Shown piece by piece: positions 45,561 through 54,493 of a DNA stretch of 64,000 nucleotides. Location: contig NZ_CP014475.1 of the NCBI RefSeq assembly GCF_001583415.1, positions 1,426,001 to 1,490,000 of the forward strand. The letters are read 5' to 3'. Below the pieces are notes generated by a model. The model had not been told where the DNA came from. It saw only the letters and a program-made list of their open reading frames with translations, and searched no databases. Position 1 is the first letter of the stretch. Each line of letters begins with the position of its first letter. The position numbers and the translations under genes were made by a program. This DNA is from Mycolicibacterium phlei. GTDB lineage: Bacteria; Actinomycetota; Actinomycetes; Mycobacteriales; Mycobacteriaceae.

Positions 45561-46582
45561 CGATCATCCTGGCCATTGAGAGCTCCTGCGACGAAACCGG
45601 CGTCGGCATTGCCGAATTGAGCGCCGACGGGTCGGTGCGCCTGCTGGCCGACGAGGTGGCCTCCAGCGTCGACGAACACGCCCGCTTCGGCGGCGTCGTC
45701 CCCGAGATCGCCTCACGCGCACACCTGGAGGCGCTCGGGCCGACGATGCGCCGCGCCATGGCCGCCGCCGGCATCGACAAACCCGACATCGTCGCCGCCA
45801 CCATCGGGCCGGGCCTGGCCGGTGCGCTGCTGGTCGGGGTGGCCGCCGCCAAGGCGTACGCCGCCGCGTGGGGGGTGCCGTTCTACGCGGTCAACCACCT
45901 GGGCGGGCATCTGGCCGCCGACGTCTACGACCACGGTCCGCTGCCGGAGAGCGTCGGGCTGCTGGTCTCCGGAGGGCACACCCACCTGCTGCACGTGCGT
46001 TCGCTGGGCGAGCCCATCGAGGAGCTGGGCAGCACCGTCGACGACGCCGCAGGGGAGGCCTACGACAAGGTGGCGCGGCTGCTCGGGCTCGGCTATCCGG
46101 GCGGGCGGGTGCTCGACGAGCTGGCCCGCACCGGTGACCGCGACGCGATCGTGTTCCCGCGCGGAATGACCGGCCCGCGCGACGACCCCTACGCGTTCAG
46201 CTTCTCCGGGCTCAAGACCGCGGTGGCCCGCTACGTGGAGAGCCACCCGGAGGCGTCGACCGCCGACGTGGCCGCCGGCTTCCAGGAGGCGGTGGTCGAC
46301 GTGCTCACCCTCAAGGCGGTGCGGGCCTGCACGGATCTGGGGGTCTCGACGCTGCTGATCGCCGGCGGGGTGGCGGCCAACTCGCGGCTGCGTGAGCTGG
46401 CCGAACAGCGGTGCGCCGAGAACGGGCTGACCCTGCGCATCCCGCGACCGCGGTTGTGCACCGACAACGGCGCGATGATCGCGTCGTTCGCCGCGCACCT
46501 GATCGCGGCCGGGGCCGAGCCGTCGCCGCTGGACGCCGTCAGCAATCCGGGCCTGCCCGTCGTGCAGGGCCAGGTGGCATGA
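45557..46582 (+). CDS. tsaD: tRNA threonylcarbamoyladenosine transferase TsaD
   Basis: The 341-aa catalytic subunit for t6A37 formation. [11 protein letters not shown] at the N-terminus, the iron-binding His pair His114 and His118 in [15 protein letters not shown], the nucleotide region [10 protein letters not shown] and [10 protein letters not shown] are all present, along with a further Asp near [10 protein letters not shown]. It overlaps rimI and the next gene by 4 nt each. Essential in most bacteria. Corresponds to gcp, Rv3419c. Confidence 0.98.
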   Translation: MTIILAIESSCDETGVGIAELSADGSVRLLADEVASSVDEHARFGGVVPEIASRAHLEALGPTMRRAMAAAGIDKPDIVAATIGPGLAGALLVGVAAAKAYAAAWGVPFYAVNHLGGHLAADVYDHGPLPESVGLLVSGGHTHLLHVRSLGEPIEELGSTVDDAAGEAYDKVARLLGLGYPGGRVLDELARTGDRDAIVFPRGMTGPRDDPYAFSFSGLKTAVARYVESHPEASTADVAAGFQEAVVDVLTLKAVRACTDLGVSTLLIAGGVAANSRLRELAEQRCAENGLTLRIPRPRLCTDNGAMIASFAAHLIAAGAEPSPLDAVSNPGLPVVQGQVA

Positions 46583-47025
46583 CCGTCGTCGACAAGCTCG
46601 CGGTGACCGAGCTGCTGTACCGGTATGCCGAGCTGGTCGACGCCGGCGACTTCGACGGGGTTGGGCAGTTGCTGGGCCGGGGCAACTTCATGGGGGTGGC
46701 CGGCGCGGAGGCGATCGCGGGCCTGTTCGTCGCCACCACGCGCCGCTACCCGGAGCACGGCAACACCCCGCGCACCCGGCACATGGTGCTCAACCCGATC
46801 GTCGAGATCGGCGACGACGGGACCGCCGCCGCCCGGTCCACCTTCTGCGTGGTGCAGCAGACCGAGACCGTGCCGCTGCAGCCGATCGTGGTCGGCCGCT
46901 ATTTCGACACGTTCGCCAAGGACGAAACCGGCTGGTTCTTCACCGAGCGGCGGGTCGATGTCGAGATGGTGGGCGAGGTGTCGGCACACCTGACGATCGA
47001 CCCGCGCCCACAGGCAGAGGGCTAA
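46579..47025 (+). CDS. SnoaL-like/NTF2-fold protein
   Basis: A 148-aa protein with the cone-shaped SnoaL/NTF2 fold: an N-terminal helix ([25 protein letters not shown]), then strands including [26 protein letters not shown] and [23 protein letters not shown]. Members are isomerases, dehydratases or simple binding proteins; the catalytic His-Asp pair cannot be assigned here. Its ATG overlaps the tsaD stop (ATGA). It ends the long operon that starts at alr and is followed directly by the groES control region. Confidence 0.85.
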   Translation: MTVVDKLAVTELLYRYAELVDAGDFDGVGQLLGRGNFMGVAGAEAIAGLFVATTRRYPEHGNTPRTRHMVLNPIVEIGDDGTAAARSTFCVVQQTETVPLQPIVVGRYFDTFAKDETGWFFTERRVDVEMVGEVSAHLTIDPRPQAEG

Positions 47026-47029
47026 CCTT

Positions 47030-47061
47030 GAGTGCTAGCACTCTCATGTATAGAGTGCTAG
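47030..47061 (+). promoter_or_regulatory. CIRCE operator with an extra half-site, overlapping the groES promoter
   Basis: CTAGCACTC (47035-47043), 9-nt spacer, GAGTGCTAG (47053-47061) is a perfect CIRCE inverted repeat, the site of repressor HrcA. A third half-site makes GAGTGCTAGCACTC (47030-47043) a 14-bp palindrome. A sigma-A promoter overlaps it: TTGAGT (47028-47033), 17-nt spacer, TAGAGT (47051-47056). Confidence 0.93.
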
Positions 47062-47191
47062 GTGGCAGGTGGCCAATCCCCGCGCCGGCACCCGCGACGA
47101 CGGTGCGTGGGCACGGACGCCAGCCGTACACCTGGTAACGCAGAGATCCGGAAACCCGGGTCGAACACCTGAACTAGTGGAGGGCTCCATC

Positions 47192-47494
47192 GTGGCGAGC
47201 GTGAACATCAAGCCACTCGAGGACAAGATCCTCGTACAGGCCAACGAGGCCGAGACCACGACCGCTTCGGGTCTGGTCATCCCCGACACCGCCAAGGAGA
47301 AGCCGCAGGAAGGCACCGTCGTCGCAGTTGGTCCCGGCCGCTGGGATGAGGACGGCGAGAAGCGCATCCCGCTGGATGTCGCCGAGGGTGACACCGTCAT
47401 CTACAGCAAGTACGGCGGCACCGAGATCAAGTACAACGGCGAGGAGTACCTGATCCTGTCGGCGCGCGACGTGCTGGCCGTCGTCAACAAGTAA
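47192..47494 (+). CDS. groES: 10-kDa co-chaperonin GroES
   Basis: The 100-aa lid of the chaperonin, normally seven copies per ring. It reads [31 protein letters not shown] with the mobile loop included, then [23 protein letters not shown] and the C-terminal [14 protein letters not shown]. The GTG start at 47192 has a GGAGGG Shine-Dalgarno. The 5' leader from the CIRCE promoter is about 130 nt. A strong hairpin separates it from groEL1. Corresponds to Rv3418c. Confidence 0.98.
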   Translation: MASVNIKPLEDKILVQANEAETTTASGLVIPDTAKEKPQEGTVVAVGPGRWDEDGEKRIPLDVAEGDTVIYSKYGGTEIKYNGEEYLILSARDVLAVVNK

Positions 47495-47506
47495 AGGCAC
47501 CCGTGT

Positions 47507-49203
<1,697 letters not shown>

Positions 49204-49212
49204 GTAGTTCGC

Positions 49213-49248
49213 AAAACGCCCCCGGTCCGCTCGGGCCGGGGGCGTTTT
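49213..49248 (+). terminator. Bidirectional intrinsic terminator after groEL1
   Basis: AAAACGCCCCCGG (49213-49225) and CCGGGGGCGTTTT (49236-49248) form a perfect 13-bp stem with a 10-nt loop. The A-tract and U-tract make it functional in both directions, suiting the convergent groEL1 and amide-sensor genes. Confidence 0.92.
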
Positions 49249-49266
49249 CGTGTCTGGCGCTCGTGC

Positions 49267-50340
49267 TCAACTGCCGACCGGAACCAGTCGGTCGAGGATG
49301 TCGAAGTCGTAACCGTCGGCGAAGGCGATGTAGACCTGCTGGTCGAATTGGCTGTCCTGCAGGTTCATCGGGCCGCGCGGTCCGTCGTAGCCCACGTCGG
49401 GAGCGCTGGCGAGCAGATCGGCGATCGCGGGGGAACGGGCCTGTCGGATCAGCGCCTCCAGCGCGAGCAGTCCTTCGTAACAGGATTCGGCCATCACGTT
49501 CAGCGGCGGTGCGTCCGGACCGTAGGTGGCTACATAGCTGCCCATGAGGTCCATGGCGCCCGCGGTGGCCAGCGAGCTGAAGTACGCCGCTGCGACGTAC
49601 AGGTTCTCGGTGGACTCCGCTCCGCTGGCGAGCAGCATGTTCTCCTCCATCAGCGGGCTGAACCGAGCCATCCGGTCGTGCCCCCCGGCTCGGGCGAACT
49701 CTCGGTTGAACAGCACTGCATCCTGGCCCACCAGCAGCATCAAGACCGCCTGCGCGCCGGAGGAGATGGCCTCGCGGGCCGGTCCGCGGAAATCATCGGA
49801 GCCGTAGGGGACGTAGATCTCCCGTTTGAGTTCCAGCCCGAGTTCGCGGCAGTACGCACGGGCTGCGGCGGCGGACCGCCGTGGCCAGATGTAGTCGTCG
49901 CCGACCAAGCACCAAGACCGAATTCCGAAGTGGTCACGCAACCAGGCCAGGGCCGGCGCGATCTGAATTCGCGGGGTCTCGCCGGTGCAGAACACCCCGG
50001 GTGTACGTTCCCCTCCCTCGTACAACGACGTGTACACGTACGGGACCCGATCCCTGAGGACCGGAACGAGGCTGTTGCGCACGGCCGAGATGTGCCAGCC
50101 GGTCACGGCGTCCAGGCCGCGCCCGCGTAACCGGTCGGCGACGGTTCGGGCCACCTCGTCGCCGGGGGCTCCCCCGTCGAGCACCTCGATCGTGACCTTG
50201 CGGCCTCGCAGCCCGCCTCGGTCGTTGACCTCGTCGGCTGCGAGTTGGGCCACCGCCTCGCACGACGGCGCGAAGATCCCAGCTGGTCCTTGGAGGGGAA
50301 TCACCAGTCCGACTCGAAATTCAAGCCTGCGGTCCTGCAC
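49267..50340 (-). CDS. amiC: AmiC-like amide-binding regulator protein
   Basis: A 357-aa periplasmic-binding-fold protein (type I, Leu/Ile/Val and urea/amide group) without a signal peptide, so it should be cytosolic like AmiC. It begins RVGLVIPLQGPAGIFAPSCEAVAQLAADEVNDRGG, then has VTGWHISAVRNSLVPVL and VPYVYTSLYEGGE. AmiC proteins sense short amides and relay this to a partner regulator. It is divergent from a MarR gene, as in the M. smegmatis acetamidase cluster. The start is uncertain: GTG 50340 has GGAG directly against it; a TTG at 50325 (LEFRVGLVIP) has a better spaced AGGA. Confidence 0.82.
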   Translation of the reverse strand: MQDRRLEFRVGLVIPLQGPAGIFAPSCEAVAQLAADEVNDRGGLRGRKVTIEVLDGGAPGDEVARTVADRLRGRGLDAVTGWHISAVRNSLVPVLRDRVPYVYTSLYEGGERTPGVFCTGETPRIQIAPALAWLRDHFGIRSWCLVGDDYIWPRRSAAAARAYCRELGLELKREIYVPYGSDDFRGPAREAISSGAQAVLMLLVGQDAVLFNREFARAGGHDRMARFSPLMEENMLLASGAESTENLYVAAAYFSSLATAGAMDLMGSYVATYGPDAPPLNVMAESCYEGLLALEALIRQARSPAIADLLASAPDVGYDGPRGPMNLQDSQFDQQVYIAFADGYDFDILDRLVPVGS

Positions 50341-50440
50341 TCCAGATCACCGTCGATCCCGTGTAGTGTGCTTTAGTGCTTTCTAGCAGAAATAATTCAA
50401 TCTGGGCAGATATTGCGCCGACGGGAGGGACTTCGCACCG
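50341..50440. promoter_or_regulatory. Divergent amiC/marR control region
   Basis: A 100-nt gap. It holds CCAGAT (50342-50347) and ATCTG-GG-CAGAT (50400-50411). The CAGAT half-site recurs three times in the amide-operon promoter at 50911-50940, so both regions may be bound by the adjacent MarR protein. Confidence 0.5.
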
Positions 50441-50869
50441 ATGGCTGCCGCATCGCAGCGCCCTGGCACCCTTCTGACGCCGTTGGTGCGACTGACTGAG
50501 CGCGTCGAGTCCGCGGTCGCCCGGATCTTGGCGATGTCGTCGCTGAAGGTGGAGGACTGGCGGGTTCTCGACGAGTTGGCCGGGCGGCGCACGGTACCGA
50601 TGACCGACTTGGCGCAGGCCACCGCGATCACCGGGCCGACCCTCACTCGAACCGTGGATCGCCTTGTATCGCAGGGGATCATTTACCGCACGGCCGATGT
50701 CCATGACCGTCGGCGTGTGCTCGTCGCGCTCACCGCGCGAGGTCGGACCATGCGCAACAAGCTGGCGGGCCCGGTTGCCGATGCCGAGCGAACCGCCCTC
50801 GAGTCTTCGGGGATCGACGTGGAGAAGTTGCGCGACCTGGTCTGGGCTGCTTCGTCCCTAACCTTCTGA
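50441..50869 (+). CDS. MarR-family regulator of the amide cluster
   Basis: A 142-aa winged-helix regulator. Helices VEDWRVLDELAGRRTVPMTDLAQATAITGPTLTRTVDRLVSQG form the DNA-binding domain and DVHDRRRVLVALTARGRTM the wing with its basic DRR, diagnostic for MarR. It lies between the AmiC-like sensor and the amidase operon. In the M. smegmatis acetamidase system a MarR-like AmiA represses expression; equivalence is likely but not proved here. The operon downstream starts at its own strong promoter 38 nt after this stop. Confidence 0.88.
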   Translation: MAAASQRPGTLLTPLVRLTERVESAVARILAMSSLKVEDWRVLDELAGRRTVPMTDLAQATAITGPTLTRTVDRLVSQGIIYRTADVHDRRRVLVALTARGRTMRNKLAGPVADAERTALESSGIDVEKLRDLVWAASSLTF

Positions 50870-50906
50870 CGGTCATCACCTAGCGGTGGTGGACGGGAGT
50901 CACTCC

Positions 50907-50941
50907 TTGACAGATAGTTTCAGATGGATATATTCCAGATG
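50907..50941 (+). promoter_or_regulatory. Near-consensus promoter of the amide operon with CAGAT repeats
   Basis: TTGACA (50907-50912), 16-nt spacer, TATATT (50929-50934) is the best sigma-A promoter in the window. Three direct CAGAT half-sites at 50911, 50921 and 50936 cover the -35, the spacer and the start site, as expected for tight repression. Confidence 0.85.
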
Positions 50942-50958
50942 AACTGAAAGGAGTGGCG

Positions 50959-51243
50959 ATGCCGACCTACACGTTCCGCTGTACTTCCTGTGGGCCCTTC
51001 GCGGTGACACGCTCGATGAACGACCAGCCGCGGACCCCTTCCTGCCCGGTCTGCACGGCGCCGGCGCGGCGGGTGTTCAGTTCGACCGCACTGACCACGT
51101 TCACCGCGGCCGAGCACCGCGCCATCGATGCCGCCGCGGCGAGCGCGGAGAACCCCATGGTGGTGAAGTCGATCCCGGCCTCGGTTGGTCGCCTGCGGGC
51201 CCCACGCCGCAACCCTCGTCTGCCCGGACTCCCGAGGTGGTGA
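50959..51243 (+). CDS. FmdB-like zinc-ribbon protein
   Basis: A 94-aa protein with an N-terminal FmdB-type zinc ribbon: C-x-x-C (RCTSCG) and C-x-x-C (CPVC) spaced for one zinc. The C-terminal half is basic (RAPRRNPR). FmdB proteins accompany formamidase genes and are thought to regulate them, from work in Methylophilus. ATG 50959 is preferred, five nt after AAAGGAG; a GTG at 50953 is also in frame. It is the first gene of the operon with amiS and the amidase. Confidence 0.87.
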   Translation: MPTYTFRCTSCGPFAVTRSMNDQPRTPSCPVCTAPARRVFSSTALTTFTAAEHRAIDAAAASAENPMVVKSIPASVGRLRAPRRNPRLPGLPRW

Positions 51244-51250
51244 TCGCCGG

Positions 51251-51886
51251 ATGGGTGGAGTCGGACTCTTCTACGTGGGGGCCGTTCTGATCGTCAACGG
51301 CCTGATGCTGCTGGGTCACATCAGCGTCAAAGGGGCCGTGCCGCTTAACTTCTTTGTAGGTGGACTGCAGGTGGTGACACCCACCGTGCTGATCCTTCAG
51401 TCCGGCGGCGACGCCGAGGTGATCTTCGCGGCTTCCGGCCTGTATCTGTTCGGCTTCACCTACCTGTGGGTGGCCGTCAACGGTGTGACGGACTGGTCGG
51501 GCGAGGGCCTCGGGTGGTTCTCGCTGTTTGTCGCGGTCGCCGCACTGGGGTATTCCTGGCACGCCTTCACGGCCGAGGCCGATCCGGCCTTCGGGGTGAT
51601 CTGGTCGCTGTGGGCCGTGTTGTGGTTGCTGTTCTTCCTGCTTCTGGGGTTGGGGCGAAGTGCCCTGGCGCCGGCAGTCGGAGTGGTCGCCGTGGTCGAC
51701 GGCGTGATCACGGCCGCTGTTCCGGCCTTCTTGATCGTGTCAGGCAACTGGGAAACAGGCACGCTGCCCGCCGCCGTCATCGGCGTGATCGGCGTGTCCG
51801 CCGTCGCCTTCGCTGTCCCCCTCGGGCGCCGACTGGCTGTCTCGCCCGAAGTCAACGCACCGGCCGCGACCGTGGCCGCTAGATGA
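51251..51886 (+). CDS. amiS: AmiS/UreI-family amide or urea channel
   Basis: A 211-aa membrane protein with about six to seven helices. The AmiS/UreI family includes the proton-gated urea channel of Helicobacter and AmiS of amide operons. It begins GLFYVGAVLIVNGLMLLGH and has the helix FAASGLYLFGFTYLWVAVNG and WHAFTAEADPAFGVIWSLWAVLW. It probably admits short-chain amides for the amidase. ATG 51251 lies 7 nt after the stop of the zinc-ribbon gene. The amidase follows after 17 nt. Confidence 0.92.
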   Translation: MGGVGLFYVGAVLIVNGLMLLGHISVKGAVPLNFFVGGLQVVTPTVLILQSGGDAEVIFAASGLYLFGFTYLWVAVNGVTDWSGEGLGWFSLFVAVAALGYSWHAFTAEADPAFGVIWSLWAVLWLLFFLLLGLGRSALAPAVGVVAVVDGVITAAVPAFLIVSGNWETGTLPAAVIGVIGVSAVAFAVPLGRRLAVSPEVNAPAATVAAR

Positions 51887-51903
51887 GAGAAAGGGAATCC
51901 ACC

Positions 51904-53151
51904 ATGCCCGAAGTCGTCTTCAGCGTGGACCATTCGAAATCCATGCGAGATCAGGCTGTTCCCGGCCACAACCGCTGGCATCCCGACATCCCCGCGGCGG
52001 CAACGGTGAAGCCGGGCAGCGAGTTCCGGATCGAATGCAAGGAGTGGACCGACGGGCAGATCGGAAACAACGACTCTGCCAACGACGTTCGCGACGTCGA
52101 TCTCGCCCCGTGCCATATGCTCTCCGGACCGATCAGGGTCGAGGGTGCCGAGCCGGGCGACCTGCTGATCGTCGACATCCTCGATATCGGACCCGTGCCG
52201 CAGAAGAACGGACCCAACTGTGGCGAGGGTTGGGGTTACTCCGGCATCTTCGCGAAGGTCAACGGTGGCGGGTTCCTCACCGACTACTACCCGGACGCCT
52301 ACAAGGCGATCTGGGACTTCCACGGCCAGCAGTGCACCTCCCGGCACGTGCCCGGCGTGCGTTACACCGGTATCACGCATCCCGGTCTGTTCGGTACCGC
52401 TCCGTCGCCGGAACTGCTGGCGAAGTGGAACGAACGTGAACGCGCCCTGATCGCCACCGAGCCCGACCGGGTACCGCCACTGGCGCTGCCGCCGCTGGTG
52501 GACGGGACCCTGGGCGGAACCGCCTCGGGTGACCTGCTGGAGCGGATCGCCCGGGAGGGCGCCCGCACAGTGCCGCCCCGGGAGAACGGTGGTAACCACG
52601 ACATCAAGAACTTCACGCGGGGCAGCCGGATCTTCTACCCGGTGTTCGTCGAAGGAGCCATGCTCTCCGGCGGCGACCTGCACTTCTCGCAGGGCGACGG
52701 TGAGATCAACTTCTGCGGCGCCATCGAGATGGGCGGCTTCATCGATATGCATGTCGACCTGATCAAGGGGGGCATGGAGACCTATGGGGTCACCACCAAC
52801 CCCATCTTCATGCCGGGGCGCGTCGAGCCGCTCTACTCCGAATGGCTGACGTTCATCGGGATCTCGGTCGACCACGCCGAGAACCGCAACGCCTACATGG
52901 ACGCGACGATGGCGTACCGCAATGCGTGCCTCAACGCGATCGAGTACCTGAAGAAGTGGGGCTACACAGGGGAACAGGCCTATCTGATCCTGGGCACCTC
53001 GCCGATCGAGGGCCGGATCGGCGGCGTCGTCGACATCCCGAACGCGTGCTGCTCGGTGTTCCTGCCGACGGAGATCTTCGACTTCGACATCCGCCCCGGG
53101 GGCAACGGTCCGCAGAAGGTTGACCGAGGGCAGGTCGCGGTCACCTCGTAG
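51904..53151 (+). CDS. fmdA: Formamidase/acetamidase
   Basis: A 415-aa FmdA-family amidase releasing ammonia from formamide or acetamide. Conserved segments include the N-terminal VDHSKSMRDQAVPGHNRWHPDIP, the metal/active-site region GPNCGEGWGYSGIFAKVNGGGFLTDYYPDAYKAIWDF, and GAMLSGGDLHFSQGDGEINFCGAIEMGG. In M. smegmatis the homologous enzyme is the strongly acetamide-inducible AmiE. ATG 51904 has GAAAGGGA upstream. The gene ends the amide operon and is followed by a GC-rich terminator. Confidence 0.95.
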   Translation: MPEVVFSVDHSKSMRDQAVPGHNRWHPDIPAAATVKPGSEFRIECKEWTDGQIGNNDSANDVRDVDLAPCHMLSGPIRVEGAEPGDLLIVDILDIGPVPQKNGPNCGEGWGYSGIFAKVNGGGFLTDYYPDAYKAIWDFHGQQCTSRHVPGVRYTGITHPGLFGTAPSPELLAKWNERERALIATEPDRVPPLALPPLVDGTLGGTASGDLLERIAREGARTVPPRENGGNHDIKNFTRGSRIFYPVFVEGAMLSGGDLHFSQGDGEINFCGAIEMGGFIDMHVDLIKGGMETYGVTTNPIFMPGRVEPLYSEWLTFIGISVDHAENRNAYMDATMAYRNACLNAIEYLKKWGYTGEQAYLILGTSPIEGRIGGVVDIPNACCSVFLPTEIFDFDIRPGGNGPQKVDRGQVAVTS

Positions 53152-53159
53152 GCCTCGTG

Positions 53160-53197
53160 GGCCCGGGATTACAGCTAGGTGCTGCTGATCCCGGGCC
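53160..53197 (+). terminator. GC-rich hairpin terminator after the amidase
   Basis: GGCCCGGGAT (53160-53169) and ATCCCGGGCC (53188-53197) are exact reverse complements with an 18-nt loop, 8 nt after the amidase stop. No U-tract; typical for mycobacteria. Confidence 0.7.
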
Positions 53198-53240
53198 TCG
53201 CGTTGTCGCCCCCGATTTGGGTCGGCGACACGCCGCGGTA

Positions 53241-53246
53241 TACCCT
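53241..53246 (+). promoter_or_regulatory. -10 element of the aroF leader transcript
   Basis: TACCCT fits TANNNT. The GTG of the leader frame starts 7 nt downstream (53254), exactly where transcription should begin, so the mRNA is predicted to be leaderless with +1 at the G of GTG. Confidence 0.6.
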
Positions 53247-53253
53247 GTCAGTC

Positions 53254-53325
53254 GTGAACCTCTGCGGACGTGCCTACTGGCGCTTTATCAAGGCTCCGGG
53301 CGGAGCCGATAAGGCGCAGCGATAA
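53254..53325 (+). CDS. Leader peptide with Tyr-Trp-Arg-Phe, aroF attenuator
   Basis: A 23-codon open frame, GTG to TAA, too short for ordinary gene calling. Codons 7-11 encode Ala-Tyr-Trp-Arg-Phe, so all three aromatic amino acids occur within four codons. Chance placement of such a run directly upstream of a DAHP synthase is unlikely. Ribosome stalling at these codons when aromatic aminoacyl-tRNA is scarce would change folding of the RNA just downstream. The peptide has no other visible function. An analogous aroF leader peptide has been described in Corynebacterium glutamicum. Confidence 0.75.
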   Translation: MNLCGRAYWRFIKAPGGADKAQR

Positions 53326-53345
53326 CACGCGTCCGACCCGGAGCC
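53292..53345 (+). promoter_or_regulatory. Alternative RNA pairing of the aroF attenuator
   Basis: GGCTCCGGG (53292-53300) can pair locally with CGGAGCC (53301-53307), or perfectly over nine bases with CCCGGAGCC (53337-53345), which abuts the terminator stem. These mutually exclusive pairings start nine codons or fewer after the Tyr-Trp-Phe codons. Confidence 0.6.
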
Positions 53346-53346
53346 T

Positions 53347-53377
53347 AGGCAGTGACCAACAGGTCGCTGCCTTTCGT
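53347..53377 (+). terminator. Attenuator terminator upstream of aroF
   Basis: AGGCAGTGAC (53347-53356) pairs with GTCGCTGCCT (53363-53372) with one G-U pair and a 6-nt loop, followed by TTCGT. It ends 60 nt before the aroF ATG and follows the leader peptide, as an attenuator terminator should. Confidence 0.7.
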
Positions 53378-53437
53378 CATTAAAGGGCCCCGGGCGAATC
53401 ACCCAGGTGCCCACAACAAAGGAAAGGCACCTCGAAG

Positions 53438-54493
53438 ATGAACCCGGCGCAGACCGCCACCCCGCCCGCCACGTCGGACCGGCGCATTCGCAGTTTCAGC
53501 GAGATCCCCAGCCCGCACCAGGTGCTGGCCGAGTTCCCGCTGGGCGCCCGCCGCGCCGAGCGCGTCGCACGGGACCGGGCCGAGATCGCCGACATCCTCG
53601 CCGGCCGGGACAACCGGCTGCTCGTCGTGGTCGGGCCCTGCTCGGTGCACGACCCGGCCGCCGCCCTGGACTACGCCAGCCGGCTGGTCAAGGTCGCCGA
53701 GGAGCTCAAGGACACCGTCAAGATCGTCATGCGCGTCTACTTCGAGAAGCCGCGCACCACGATCGGCTGGAAGGGTCTGATCAACGACCCGGGCATGGAC
53801 AACACCTTCGACGTCAGCCGTGGTCTGCGCATCGCCCGCCAGCTGCTGCTCGACATCGTCGACATCGGCCTGCCGGTCGGCTGCGAGTTCCTCGAGCCCA
53901 CCAGCCCGCAGTACATCGCCGACGCCGTCGCCTGGGGTGCGATCGGCGCCCGCACCACCGAGTCGCAGGTGCACCGCCAGCTCGCGTCGGGCCTGTCGAT
54001 GCCCGTCGGCTTCAAGAACGGCACCGACGGCAACATCCAGGTCGCCGTCGACGGGGTGAAGGCCGCCGCCGCCGAGCACGTCTTCTTCGGCATGGACGAT
54101 CTGGGCCGCGGTGCGCTGGTCAGCACCGCTGGTAACGAGGACTGCCACGTCATCCTGCGCGGCGGCACCGACGGCCCGAACTACGGTCGCGACGCCGTCC
54201 TCGCCACCGCCGAGAAGCTCACCGCCGCAGGCCTGCCCGGCCGGGTGGTCATCGACTGCAGCCACGCCAACTCCGGCAAGGACCACATCCGTCAGGCCGA
54301 GGTCGCCGCCGAGGTCGCCGACATGGTCCGCGACGGCCTGCCGATCAGCGGCGTGATGCTGGAGAGCTTCCTGGTCGGCGGCGCCCAGTCGCCCGATGCC
54401 AAGCCGCTGACCTACGGGCAGTCGGTCACCGACAAGTGCATGGACTGGTACACCACCGAATCGGTGCTGCGTAACCTCGGCAAGCCCGCCTAA
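53438..54493 (+). CDS. aroF: Class I DAHP synthase
   Basis: 3-deoxy-7-phosphoheptulonate synthase of 351 aa, the first step of the shikimate pathway. It belongs to the AroAI-alpha (E. coli AroF/G/H) type: VVVGPCSVHDPAAALDYA, VMRVYFEKPRTTIGWKGLINDP, GARTTESQVHRQLASGLSMPVGFKNGTDG, and the metal ligands in VIDCSHANSGKDH. M. tuberculosis relies on a class II enzyme (AroG, Rv2178c), so this is a second, unrelated synthase probably typical of some rapid growers. AAAGGAAAGG precedes the ATG at 53438. Expression is probably controlled by the leader-peptide attenuator upstream. Confidence 0.96.
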   Translation: MNPAQTATPPATSDRRIRSFSEIPSPHQVLAEFPLGARRAERVARDRAEIADILAGRDNRLLVVVGPCSVHDPAAALDYASRLVKVAEELKDTVKIVMRVYFEKPRTTIGWKGLINDPGMDNTFDVSRGLRIARQLLLDIVDIGLPVGCEFLEPTSPQYIADAVAWGAIGARTTESQVHRQLASGLSMPVGFKNGTDGNIQVAVDGVKAAAAEHVFFGMDDLGRGALVSTAGNEDCHVILRGGTDGPNYGRDAVLATAEKLTAAGLPGRVVIDCSHANSGKDHIRQAEVAAEVADMVRDGLPISGVMLESFLVGGAQSPDAKPLTYGQSVTDKCMDWYTTESVLRNLGKPA

